Below, one piece after another: positions 34,918 through 45,075 of a DNA stretch of 64,000 nucleotides. The notes beneath the pieces were generated by a model. That model made no database searches, had not been told where the DNA came from, and worked only from the letters and a program-made list of their open reading frames with translations. This DNA comes from Globodera rostochiensis (Eukaryota > Nematoda > Chromadorea > Rhabditida > Heteroderidae): the NCBI GenBank assembly GCA_018350325.1, contig JAEVLN010000007.1:3701804-3765803 (forward strand), in the 5' to 3' direction. Positions within the stretch are counted from its first letter, which is position 1, and each line of letters starts with the position of its first letter. The position numbers and the translations under genes were made by a program.

Positions 34918-36206
34918 TCAGTTCTTGCCGAGTCCAATTTGTTGCGGCACATTGGTAAAGAAATGTACAGCTTCGGTGAGCTCCTTGTCGTCGGTGGTCG
35001 GCTTCAAAGTCTCGCGCATCTCCGGCGTCCATTTTTGTATAATTTCTTTGACACGGTCCGCCTTCTGCTTGGGCGTCTTCATGTCGTCCGTCAGCGTCAT
35101 GTACACTTGTTCCATGGCCATTTTGGAATCCATTGGCACTTCAGTGTAGGAAATGATTGTGCCAAGTGCGCTTTCCACAAGCTTTCGGGCCTCGCTAATT
35201 GCCTCCTTCAGCTTCTCCTGATAGGCAAAAATTGCGTTATCAGTCAAATGTGGCACTGCCAACGTTGCCAAATGTTGGCAACAATATACTCCTTGAATAT
35301 TCTTTTGGACTTAAACCCTTAAGGCGTTTATATATGCCCTTAGGCCAAAAACCCTCAGGCCAAAAACCCTTAGGCATAATCGTATTCTCCTTGAATCTTG
35401 GGATTAACCGTACGTATTCTCATTGAATCTTGGGATTAACCCCTCAAGGCGTCCATATACCCCTTAGGCCACCCTTATAAACCCCTAGGCATAACCGTAT
35501 ACTCCTTATATAAATCTTGAGCTTAAACCCTCAAAGTGTTTATATACCCCCGTAGGCTATATTTAAAACTATAAATCTTGTGCCTATGTGTGTACATCAT
35601 TAATAGGCGCGCACCTTGACAATTTCGCCTTCCTTGGCGGCACCCTCCAACAGCACGCGTTCCTGACTCGTCTCGCTCATCTCGTAGAAGCCGTCCGTCT
35701 CGGCAGTCTTGCGCAACTCTGAGGTTGTGCGTTCCAACAAGGCGCCCACGTCGCGCGGGTAAATGTTGTCAAAGATGGACGTCTCCGTGTTCACGGCATT
35801 GCTGCGTCGTGTGCGACCAATGCCAAACGTCTTCTCAAACTTGTTACAGAAGCCGGTGCGCAGAACCTGCACAGTAAATTCAAATTTACAAAAATTGTTG
35901 TCAAACTTTTTAAATAAATTCAAAATTTTCCGGTTTTTCTTTAACTCGTGCCATCATTTGCTCAACAACTAAATCCGCGCGCAAAACTTTTACCCGGCAT
36001 CCCCATCGGGTGGCCTCCTTGGTGATGCCAATGCCTTGCATCATAGCGAAAAAGATGGCACGACGAGGGCGCGTCTTTGCAGGCTCTTTGTGTTCCTTGT
36101 CCTTCTCTTTGGCATCTTTGTCATCATCATCTTGTGCCGTGGCCACAACACCAGCCACCAAAACGATGGCCAACATCAGCATCAGGAGAGGCGAAGAAAA
36201 GCGCAT
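34918..36206 (-). CDS. Secreted, charged, helix-rich protein of unknown function
   Basis: Three minus-strand exons: 36206-35946, 35866-35615, 35217-34918, all in phase 0, giving 270 residues. The start at 36206 is chosen because it gives a clean signal peptide (MRFSSPLLMLMLAIVLVAGV). An acidic/lysine stretch follows (QDDDDKDAKEKDKEHKEP), then a region with a possible dibasic cleavage site (KTRPRR). Next come a middle exon (VLRTGFCNKFEKTFGIGRTR) and a C-terminal amphipathic region (EKLKEAISEARKLVESALG, VKEIIQKWTPEMRETLKP). The architecture resembles nematode secreted helical proteins, but I cannot assign a family. A TATA box lies about 140 bp upstream. Confidence 0.8.
35276..35590. repeat. CCCTTAGGC-type tandem repeat in intron 2 of the secreted gene
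   Basis: About four diverged units contain CTCCTTGAATCTTGGGATTAACC (20-base core CTCCTTGAATCTTGGGATTA) and GGCGTTTATATACCCCTTAG. They fill the intron between 35216 and 35615. Confidence 0.7.
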
Positions 36207-36340
36207 GTTTAGTCGGTTGGTAGTCGAGCTTTTGAAGAGGTATTTGTTGATGGTACACAAATGTGGTCAGGTAGAAAATTGAATGGAGCAAACTGCAGCT
36301 GAACACTGACTGACTGATGCTGTTTGGTGGTCGACGGTCG

Positions 36341-36350
36341 CCCTTTTATA
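36341..36350 (-). promoter_or_regulatory. TATA box of the secreted gene at 34.9-36.2 kb
   Basis: On the minus strand TATAAAAGGG lies about 135-145 bp before the ATG at 36206, with nothing gene-like between. This spacing allows for a 5' leader of about 110 bp. Confidence 0.5.
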
Positions 36351-37573
36351 GCGTCAAAAAGCTGCCCCGCGGGCGCAGTTTGTTATTATCACAAATCGGC
36401 GTGCCTTTTTTTTTTAATTTGAAAAAAGGAAATCGCCCGTTAAACACTGACTGCTGCTGCTGCTGAACTGCTCAAGGTCGTTGCTGGCAGTGCCGATCAA
36501 CAACAAACTCTCCGATCACTTTTGACGCTGTTTTGCGCCGCAGGGGAACATCGGGGAAGGTCACCGCACCGACACACACACAGAGAGAGAGGGAGAGCTG
36601 TTCACGAACGACAAAATTTTTTCATTGCGTGGGGAGAGTGTGACTGCACAAAAAACTCACTTTTATTTTGGGTATAGGCGGGTTTTTTGCTGCGCTCTGC
36701 CCATGAAAAAAAAAATCGGGGGATGGACCCCCCGGGCGCAAGGGAGTTGGGACCGGTGGGTTGGACCACCCCACCCATCCCCCCTCCCCCCGGGGGAATT
36801 CAAAATTTCGGGGATGGATTGGACCACCCCCCCCCCCCCGATTATTGATTAATTGTTTAATTGACAGCCGTCGTTCAAAATCCGTCGTTCCACCATTACG
36901 ACCGACCTGCACATTATCGCGCAATGAAGATCATTTTTATCAACAAACGCCATTTTTTTATTGGCTATATTATATGTATACATACAAAATCACGGAGGAC
37001 CACCAAATAAATTTGTGTGGAACAATAATAATTTACCTAATTTAAATGTTATTTTTATTTATAATAATAACAGGGGAAATTGAAAGAGCATAGACTGCGC
37101 GATTTTTAAATCCGGGATTTGGAGACCATGATTTGTCTACCTTGTTAACCGGTTTTTTTTGGTAAGACTCGGCTTATTTGAATAGCAATTTAGAATTTTA
37201 ATTTTTGTAATATATAAATTTGAATTTTTTGAAATTATGCTGTCTAAATCCAATTTTAAAGCTACCTAGGCTTAAAAACGGACAAAATCACTAATGAAAA
37301 TCCTAATAACGGATTTCTGATTTTTTGCGCTTTAGAATCATTAACATATACAAATTCCTAAGTTTAAGAATGGTCAGCCTTCAACAAGGCATGAGAGATC
37401 AGAATTGCTGAAATTTGAGCTCGGAATTCAGACATCGACATTTTTGTGCTCGGAAAATGAGTTCACTTTTTATTGTTAGTTATTTAACTTTCAATAATTT
37501 ATTTTTGATTGTCTGGGTAAAATTTATAAATCTTGGCATTTTTTTGCGTCAACTATGCCAGGTCCTATTTTTG
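36351..37573. other. Intergenic, no gene
   Basis: Contains GCTGCTGCT/CTGACTG repeats (36440-36470), a GAGAGAGAGG tract and a palindromic CCCCCCGGGCG-rich block (36715-36840), then AT-rich DNA up to the region upstream of gene B. Confidence 0.45.
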
Positions 37574-38060
37574 TACACGCATTGCCCTTTTTATTGAGTT
37601 AAAGGAAATATTTTCTTGGTGAAAGCGCATGGAAAAGGTCATATTATATGCACATCCAACAAATAAGTGGAGTAATGGAAAAATTGTAAAAATTTTTATA
37701 AAACAATGGCTTTTGTGTGCACTTTGTGAATGGAAATGCCAAAATAGATACTGTATGAGTGCCCTTTTTGAATGGAGCATAATGCCATAATCGATAGAGT
37801 GCCCTTTTTGAATGGAGCATAATGCCATAATCGATAGAGTGCCCTTTTTGAATGGAGCATAATGCCATAATCGATTGGAGGATCATATGATAAAGTGCAT
37901 AATTTGCCTTTCCATGCATCTCGCTTCACCTGTGCTTCGACAATTCAAAACGATATAAATGCGCAGTGAAGAATAGCCAATTTATGTCATTTTAAAATTA
38001 GAAAAATTCTTCCTTCAAATTTGTCCATTTCTAAAAAAACCAATCTCCAGCAAAAGCAAA
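37574..38060 (+). promoter_or_regulatory. Upstream region of effector-like gene B with four ATGCCA motifs
   Basis: Three direct 40-bp units (GTGCCCTTTTTGAATGGAGC, then ATAATGCCATAATCGATAGA) at about 37760-37880 each carry one ATGCCA (37782, 37822, 37862). A further copy lies at 37736, and another just upstream of this region at 37555. TATAAA is at 37954-37959, about 105 bp before the ATG. The segment AAAGTGCATAATTTGCC to CTTCAAATTTGTCCATTT is nearly identical upstream of gene C. Confidence 0.7.
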
Positions 38061-38691
38061 ATGCACATGCAATTCATCGTTGCCCTGCTCGTCGTTTTGG
38101 CATTGTTTGGTGAATGTTTCGAAATGAAAGGGAACAAATTCAAATTTTCTCGAATCCCCGCAGGGGATGAATTCGGTGGATGCCTGCCAAGCCTGGATCC
38201 GGACCGACCATTTTTTGGAAATTTTTGGAATTGGGCCGGGATTCCAATGACAAAAAAGCTCTTGATATTATAGAAAACTTTTGTTGGCCATGCATCCGGT
38301 TGAATTTTCTAAAATGTTTGAATTCTTGCCCCGGGGTTCGGAATTGGGCTGAGGAGGTCAAATTCGGATTATACACCTTCTCTAAACCCTGGAAACTTCT
38401 TTTACCAAATCGGGCCCAAAACTTTTTTGATTTTTCAAATATAGGTATGGCAAAAATTCGATTGACTTAACAAAATTCACCTTCTTTTAATATGCAGGGT
38501 TGCCGTCGCCGACCAGCAGCAGCAGCAGCAACAGCAACGGCAACGAGAACGCTCTGAAGGAAGCGTTAAAAGGCACGGGATATACGACTGAGCAAGAGCG
38601 CAAAATCCAGGAAATGTTAAAAGCCCCGAAGTATAATGTAAAGGTGGAGGATGCCAAAAAAATAAAGCCGAAGAAAGGCGGCAGCAGCTAG
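38061..38691 (+). CDS. Effector-like gene B: small secreted Ser-rich basic peptide
   Basis: Two exons: 38061-38109 and 38498-38691 (phase 1), 80 residues. Exon 1 is essentially the signal peptide (MHMQFIVALLVVLALF), the same as in gene A. Exon 2 encodes the mature peptide LPSPTSSSSSNSNGN, ALKEALKGTGYTTEQERK, then a Lys-rich end (KVEDAKKIKPKKGGSS). The donor GTGAAT at 38110 is chosen because the identical arrangement in gene C gives an open frame. Reading through the intron would stop at 38271. The mature part has no Cys. The promoter motifs suggest gland expression; function unknown. Confidence 0.75.
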
Positions 38692-39889
38692 AGTCCTCAA
38701 AGAGAAAAAGGAGCCGCGGAAACTTTGAACGGTGGCAAAGCGAAAAAAGAAAATTACACAGCTACAGTATACCGTAAACTCCGCCCCGTCCCACACCTTC
38801 CATCGTTACAGTACACCACCACCCATCCCTCGTTACAGTATGCATTAACCCCCTGTCAATTTAAAATCTTCTAACATGTTACAATTTTTGGGGGAAAAAA
38901 ATCTTTCTAGGGTCACAGTTGGGTTCTAAGTTTTGATTTATCTTTATCGACACCGACTATGGCCAACCCAAATTTTACTGACGAAATTTGTTTATTTATT
39001 TTGCTTCATTTTCCTATTTTTATTGTCATTAATTGCTTTATTTTATAGTAAATGTAATTCGCGGGGCAAATTGTTGGGTGTTAGTCAAAAATTCGAATTT
39101 TTCCCAAAAATCACTTTTGGTTCAATATCATTCAAAGTACCTACGGCTCGGTTGTTTATTGTTTGAATTCAGAGTCCGGGATTCGAAAAGCTGACTCAAA
39201 ATAGACAAACCACGCTTTTTGATAAAAACAAAAAAATTTATTGCCCCCTAATACCTTTTGCGTTTGTATTCTCAATTAAAATCCAGGAATTCCTGTCATT
39301 GAAATAGATACCCCTACTTCGATAAGCGGGTTTTTGATAAGAATTGGAACATTTTTTCATAATTTTTATCCAGCAAAAGCAATATGCACATACAATTAAT
39401 TCGTCGTTGCTACGCATAAAGCGCAGCGCGTCTAACGCGTTACAAATTTTTTGGGGAAAATCTTCCTATGGTCCAGTTTGTAAATTCTCGTTTTTTGATT
39501 TAAGTAAAAGATTTTTTAACATTACAACATTGGTTGGTTGGCCAAATCGTTCCCCCTGGATTTTTGCTTTATTTTATGGTAAATGTAATTTAGGCAAATT
39601 TTTTTTTGGGGGGGGGGGTATTTTTAACCCAAATTCGAACATTTGGTCAAAAATTCTAATTTTTCACGAAAATTACTTTTGGTTCAAAATCGTTCAATTC
39701 ACAGCTTGTGCCTCTTGGTTGTAAGTTTGTACTTTTTGAACAATTTGGAGGCCAAAATTAATTTTTGAAAAATTTGAATTTTCGACAAAATGTTCGAATT
39801 CAGAGTCCGGGCTTTGAAAGGTGGACCTAAACTAGACATTCGATCGAGCAAATTAAAATGATGGCCAACCATACTAAACAAAGTTTGTT
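38692..39889. other. 3' flank of gene B and intergenic DNA
   Basis: The 38700-38850 segment (GGCAAAGCGAAAAAAGAAAA, then TCGTTACAGTA repeats) matches the flank of gene C at 55335-55530. Two diverged direct copies of about 130 bp follow at 39000-39170 and 39560-39740, both containing TTTTATRGTAAATGTAATT and TCAAAAATTC. Confidence 0.55.
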
Positions 39890-39897
39890 ACCCAAAC

Positions 39898-40774
39898 CAG
39901 GGATGGGCGGAATTCCGTTTTCCGTTTTTCCGTTGTTTTTGGGCCTTTTTTTCCGTTTTCCGTTAAAATGCCCTTTTTAACGGAAAAAACGGAAAAAATA
40001 TACACCCCTAAGAATGGGATTTTTGGAGGATTGTAATGCTGTTTGGTTGTGCTGTAATGGTGAGTGGTTGGTGTGGGGAGATAAGTGTGGGTGGGGGTTC
40101 AGATCCCCGACTTGTCAGTGATTATTTCTTATTTTTCTGTACAGTTACGGTGGTTAAACAATTTTTAAAAATTCTTTTTAACTTTTTCCAATTACAAACA
40201 AACATTTTAGATGACAATTCACAAGCTTTTCATTCATTTTTTGTTGGACGAAATCAAAAAACATTTGGGGGATTTTGTTTTCCATTTTCATTTTTGGAGC
40301 GATTTTCTTAACAAATCTTGTTAAGTTTTTTTAAAAAATTCTTCCGGCGGCGCCTATCGGCGCCGCCGGACCTTGCCACTCCTAATAAGCTTCAAAAATT
40401 GCCGAATTTTTTAAAATTTTGGTTGCAAATCCTTAACAAATTGAGTCGAAAATTTCAAAATTTTCTCCGGCGGCGCCTATCGGCACCGCCGACCCCCCCC
40501 CCCCCACCCAAAAGCTTTAGATTCAGAAGGTTGCTGAAAAAAAGACACCCTTCAAAATTTTTAAAAATAACTACTGTTAATATTTCAAAAAATATTTATT
40601 AAATAAATTATTTAAAAAAAAAAAAAGAATTTTTTTATTTTATTTGAAAATTTTTCCGTTTTCCGTTTTTCCGTTGTTTTTGGCCCTTTTTTTCCGTTTT
40701 ACGTTTTCCGTTAAAAAAAATATTTCCGTTTTTCCGTTTTCCGTTTTTTGAAAATAAATTTCCGCCCATCCCTG
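39898..40774. mobile_element. hAT-like non-autonomous element, CAGGGATGGGCGG family (877 bp)
   Basis: The ends CAGGGATGGGCGGAA and TTTCCGCCCATCCCTG are inverted, and the element is flanked by the exact 8-bp duplication ACCCAAAC (39890-39897 and 40775-40782). Both ends carry TTTTCCGTTTTTCCG repeats, as in the 111-bp element at 7060. The interior holds a tRNA-like segment (40031-40116, with GGTTCAGATCCCCGA) and two copies of the CGGCGGCGCCTATCGGC hairpin module (40344, 40467). No transposase. Confidence 0.9.
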
Positions 40775-40782
40775 ACCCAAAC

Positions 40783-41707
40783 CTTAGTCAAAAAAACCTC
40801 CTAATACGTGATTTTAGGTTCAATCCGATTTCTACCTAAAATTAGAGAAAAAAATTCTCTGTGGCATTTCCATTAGATTTATCCTAAATAACTAACACAA
40901 AAATTTTATTACCCAGCCGGCTGTTGCGCCGCCGCGGTTTAGCTTCACTCACACCCAGACCAATGCACATTTTAGATCGATCATTTATGCAGCAATTATT
41001 TTTGGGGGAAAAAAATTAATTATGCCATTGGATTAATAAAATCATTTCAATCGCCCGGGCTTTTTCCCAAAATCCTCCACCAATCGCCCGGGCTTTTTCC
41101 CAAAATCCGCCATGGATTGCTTAAATTGTGGCCTTTTTGGGGTTGTAAATTACGAGTTGCGGATTTTTTTTGTCGATCCCTAAAATTGCGAATGCCCGCA
41201 ATCCAAATTCGAATGCATCCAGCCCGGACCCCGTTCCAGAGCCAGGTCTGCGCATTGAATAATAAACGTAATTACCCGTATTTTGTGTGGTCCTCCGGCC
41301 TAGGGCAGTTAAACCACAATAATACGTATTGATCGTTTTTGTAGTCCGCGAGACTGGGCCCATAGCATTGCCCTAGCGTGTTGAGTCCTTTGAAAAAATT
41401 GTAAAGTGCTCAAGAACGAGCTTTGCTTTGATAATATATAAATACGAATTTTTGGAAATTATGCTGTCTAACTTCCGCTTTTAAACTCGAAATTAATTAT
41501 TGACCTACCTAAATTGCTTAAATGCAATACCCTCTACCAAATCAAATAAATTTTAAAACACAAAAAACTGATGGAATTCATAAACTTTAATACATATTTC
41601 AAGCAAAAAACAGAATATAAATAAACAATTTAGTATATTTTAATTACATTTCTTAAATAATTTATAATTGTTATTTTATCAACAAAAAATGTTTGGTCCG
41701 GATCAGC
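40783..41707. other. Intergenic, no gene
   Basis: AT-rich with a repeated TCGCCCGGGCTTTTTCCCAA block (41051 and 41084). The frame at 41117-41332 is not supported by splice or family evidence. Confidence 0.4.
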
Positions 41708-42175
41708 TTATACCCAGCCGCAGGCCTTGCATCGAACATGGTCGCAGGAATATTCCGGACGCAGCATTCCCAGCACACTTTTCAATGCATCATAACAATT
41801 ATTGCTCAACAAACTAAAAATGTTTTTCAATTAATTATTGCTTAAATCAATTAATTTAAGTAAAATAATTTTATTTTAAAATTTATATTGACCCACCTGT
41901 AGCCTTTCGGGGCATTTTTTATAACGTCTCCAAGGGCGAGACTGTGGTGGCTAGGGCTTTGCCAGTTCCATGTGGCGGCCAGTTGGCCATAGTTCACGTC
42001 CGGCCGAGGTCTGGTCACAACAGTACCACGGTCGTCATTTTTCTCGATGAAATATATAAAGAAAAAGCAAAATTTTAAAATTATAATTCATAAAAAAACA
42101 TACTCGCGATTCAAATGTGTTCTGATATGGACACCGACATGCGGGATTAAATATAAACGCCAGCCAACACGCTCC
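41708..42175 (-). CDS. Terminal exons of an unknown gene (NNCYDAL / CxxC end)
   Basis: Minus-strand exons 42042-41897 and 41813-41708 join in phase 2. They read KNDDRGTVVTRPRPDVNYGQ, ATWNWQSPSHHSLALGD, KNAPKGYSLLSNNCYDALKS and end EYSCDHVRCKACGWV-stop. An upstream exon of about 42175-42116 (FNPACRCPYQNTFESR in one frame) is likely. The SLLSNNC element recalls papain-like thiol enzyme folds where an NC motif supplies the catalytic Cys, but this is only a resemblance. It may be the 3' part of the gene starting at 42918, though the connecting phases were not resolved. Confidence 0.5.
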
Positions 42176-42720
42176 TATAATTAGGGATATGTTTTAGCAT
42201 ACTACATCGTATGCTTTTGCCATATTTGTTGCCAGTGCCATAATTCAAAAATATTTTCAAAAAAAAAAACCTGAAAATAAAAAAATTTCACATCAAATTA
42301 TCAGGGGATTTAATGACCGCGCTGAAATGGCAGGCTTAAATAACCGGCGCTTGGTTGGCGTTGACTTGGCCTACATGTTAAACTAATGGACTTCAAATTC
42401 TTTTTAAATTTCTAAAGTATCTACATAATACGTGTAGGTAAATGCTTTAAAATGTTGGCCATTTTGGAGCATTTTGGATGGATCCGTTCCCTACCTCTAA
42501 TTAAAGAAAAATGATCCAAAAACTGAAAAAATTAATTAATGTCAACGAAAAATTCTCTCTTAAAATCACTTTAAGGATGGATGTATTGAACTATGTCTTT
42601 ACGATTGGACACAAATGTACTAAAAGGTTATGGCCAGAAACTTCAAAATCACGATTTTTGGGGTTATATGGCCCTAACCAGAGTCGGTTGTTCTTCGTTT
42701 ACGTCGTTCTCCAATCCCAC

Positions 42721-42918
42721 CTGAAAGCACCGGTATTCGATCACCCTCTCGTATGCCCAGTAGGAAAAGCTGCTCATTTGGTTGGCCCTCGTGATTTCGT
42801 TAAGCACAAAAACGGACGACGACGACATCGCTGACGAAGAAGAGCTCGAGAAACTCCATGCGCCCAACTTTTGGCACTTCAAAAGCAATGCCGCCAAAAT
42901 GAGAAGGACCAATTTCAT
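42721..42918 (-). CDS. First exon of a secreted Ser-rich protein
   Basis: ATG at 42918 starts a strong signal peptide (MKLVLLILAALLLKCQKLGA), followed by WSFSSSSSSAMSSSSVFVLN, EITRANQMSSF and WAYERVIEYRCFQ. The exon ends in phase 0 at a GTGGGA donor (42720). Downstream exons are not certain; those at 41708-42175 are the nearest candidates on this strand. Effector-like by composition; family unknown. Confidence 0.6.
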
Positions 42919-42954
42919 TGTAGCTAGCCGAAAAGAACCTCTTTTTCCTTAATG

Positions 42955-43290
42955 ATCAGAATGATTAGTTAGGATAAGAAGCCGATCAAAGTGATCAGCT
43001 GGGTTAAGAAGCCGATCAGAGTGATTAGCTGGGATAAGAAAGTTGTGGAGGTGCTGGGCCCGTGGGGAAGAGGTTTGGGAGTGCGCACCTTCACAGCAAT
43101 GTCTATTTATTCGCAATAAAATGCCAACATAACAATGATCGAAAACTAACTCCGAGAGAAAGAGAGAGTGACGTAAGAAGGCGATCAGAGTGATCAGCTG
43201 GGATAAGAAGGCGATCAGAGTGATCAGCTAAGATAAGAAGGCGATCAGAGTGATCAGCTAAGATAAGAAGGCGATCAGAATGCTCTGCAG
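42955..43290. repeat. Tandem repeat of about 30 bp (GGATAAGAAGGCGATCAGAGTGATCAGCT)
   Basis: Units of GATAAGAAGGCGATCAGAG plus TGATCAGCTA recur in two clusters (42955-43045, 43170-43290) upstream of the minus-strand secreted gene, each with the palindrome TGATCA. Whether this is regulatory is unknown. Confidence 0.75.
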
Positions 43291-44884
43291 GGCTAAGCAA
43301 AGCCGTGAAACTTTGGGGGATTATTAATAGAGAGTAATAATTGTCCGTTTTGGGATTCAATTAAACACTCTGCTCCCTCCCAATTTGGGTTTGGGAGAAC
43401 TACGATTTGATCAAGAATAGGGTTTTAGTGAGCAACAGAAAAAAATGTTGATTGAAATGAGAACAAAATCTCCCTCACACCCGGATTTTTTAAAAAAATA
43501 AATTGAAAATTTGACAATAATTTTAATAAATGTTCAATTATTTTAATTAAAATCAAAAAAAAATAATTTTTAGCTTTTTTGATGAATCATCCCCAATTTT
43601 CGAGATGCTTGACCTAAAGGGTAAAGACTACTTTAATGGCTTAAAAAAGTGCAGCCCTTCACAAAATCAAAAAAGCAAATAGCAGATGGAAATTAAGAAA
43701 TGAAAAATAAATACAAAAATTTGTGTTTGTATTGTGCGGAATTGAAATGGACTAAAAAGACATTTGAATTTGAAAACGATGAGAATGGAATGATTGGATG
43801 GAAGCTGGATGCCGATCGAGATCAGAGGGAGAAGCACCGGCCCTATCCGTGCATATTCAACAAATTCTTAATTTTTGTTAGTTTTTGTGACCCTAACTTT
43901 TTAGGGGTTTAAACGATTGTTTAGCTTCTGATTATATTAAATATGTTGAGAGCTTTTGAATGGCACTAATCAATTTGTGTTGGGGTGGAAATTGGGTGGG
44001 ACGGCCCTTTTGCCCCAATTCAATTCTTCCCGAATTAATTCAAAAAATTTATTCCGCAAAAGCAGAGAAAAGATTGACAAATTTTGAAGGTTTTCACGCA
44101 TAAATTGACGGTTTTTGTCAGTTTTAACACATTTTTTAGTCCATATTTTGCTACTTTTTCGGGTTTTTGGTCAATGTTTTAAGTCGATATTTTACTTTTT
44201 AGTCAATATAAATCATAGCCCTACATCATCGGGGTCAGCATTTGCCCTCAAGTAATCAAAAATTCAAATATAGGATTAATATTGGAGATTAATTTCAAAC
44301 ACTGAAAGTTACCATCTTAATTTTTGGTCAACATTTGCTTATTAAATTAATATATATATTTTTTTTTTGTATTGTTATTCTTATCTTAATTTAGGTATAA
44401 ATTTTTGATTTTGTCAGCGATATTAATGCCGATTCACTTCCAGTATTGGAGACAAACCAGCTAATTATAATTTAGAGCGAGATCGAAATTTAATGAGAGG
44501 TCGGGATTAATGAACCCGTATTTTATAAGGAGAAACAGGTCCCAAGACTAATGGACAAAAATAAAGATTGGATGAAAATAACCAGATCATATCAGGGGTA
44601 GAGTTGGTCTGGAGCGGCATCCCGACCGGGACCGGTCGGGAAATTCCCGGTTTTTGAAAAATCGGAATCCCGGATCCCGTCCCGGTCAGGCCGGGACTAA
44701 CCGGGAATAAATTACACCCCCTTAAGGATGGGATTTTTGAGCTTAAAATGCAGTTTGGCGATGTTCATAAAGAATCAGAAATTGCTGCATTTTACTTTTA
44801 GTCCAATAAAATAAGATAATTGTGGGCTCTCCACGAAAGTTTGTCAAAATTCATTCGATTAACATCAGATACACTAATTTATAC
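43291..44884. other. Intergenic, no gene
   Basis: AT-rich. A degenerate palindromic element (CCCGACCGGGACCGGTCGGG) lies near 44622-44710. The short frame at 43700-43912 has no family resemblance. Confidence 0.4.
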
Positions 44885-45075
44885 AAAGTTTCAATAAAAT
44901 AATACAAAATTTAAAAAATGTGTCTACTAATTCTATCGATGAACAAAAAGATCCCCCTAAATCTACTTAAATCCATCACAAAGTGTTTGATCCATAGTAT
45001 GTTGAATGTTCCATCCGTTACGGTCATCCAAATCGAAATCATTTACTATTCTTTTCCTAAAAAATGACATTTCAA
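44885..45075 (-). repeat. Left arm of long inverted repeat flanking the UGT locus
   Basis: Read on the minus strand this arm contains GAATAGTAAATGATTTCGAT and GATTTAAGTAGATTTAGGGG, then ATCGATAGAATTAGTAGA. The same blocks occur in plus orientation at about 47865-48015. The arm includes the last predicted UGT exon. Confidence 0.8.

Noticed and set aside
34858..35322. Plus-strand frame of 154 residues
   Set aside because: Antisense shadow of exon 3 of the minus-strand secreted gene, which has a signal peptide, agreeing splice phases and a TATA box.
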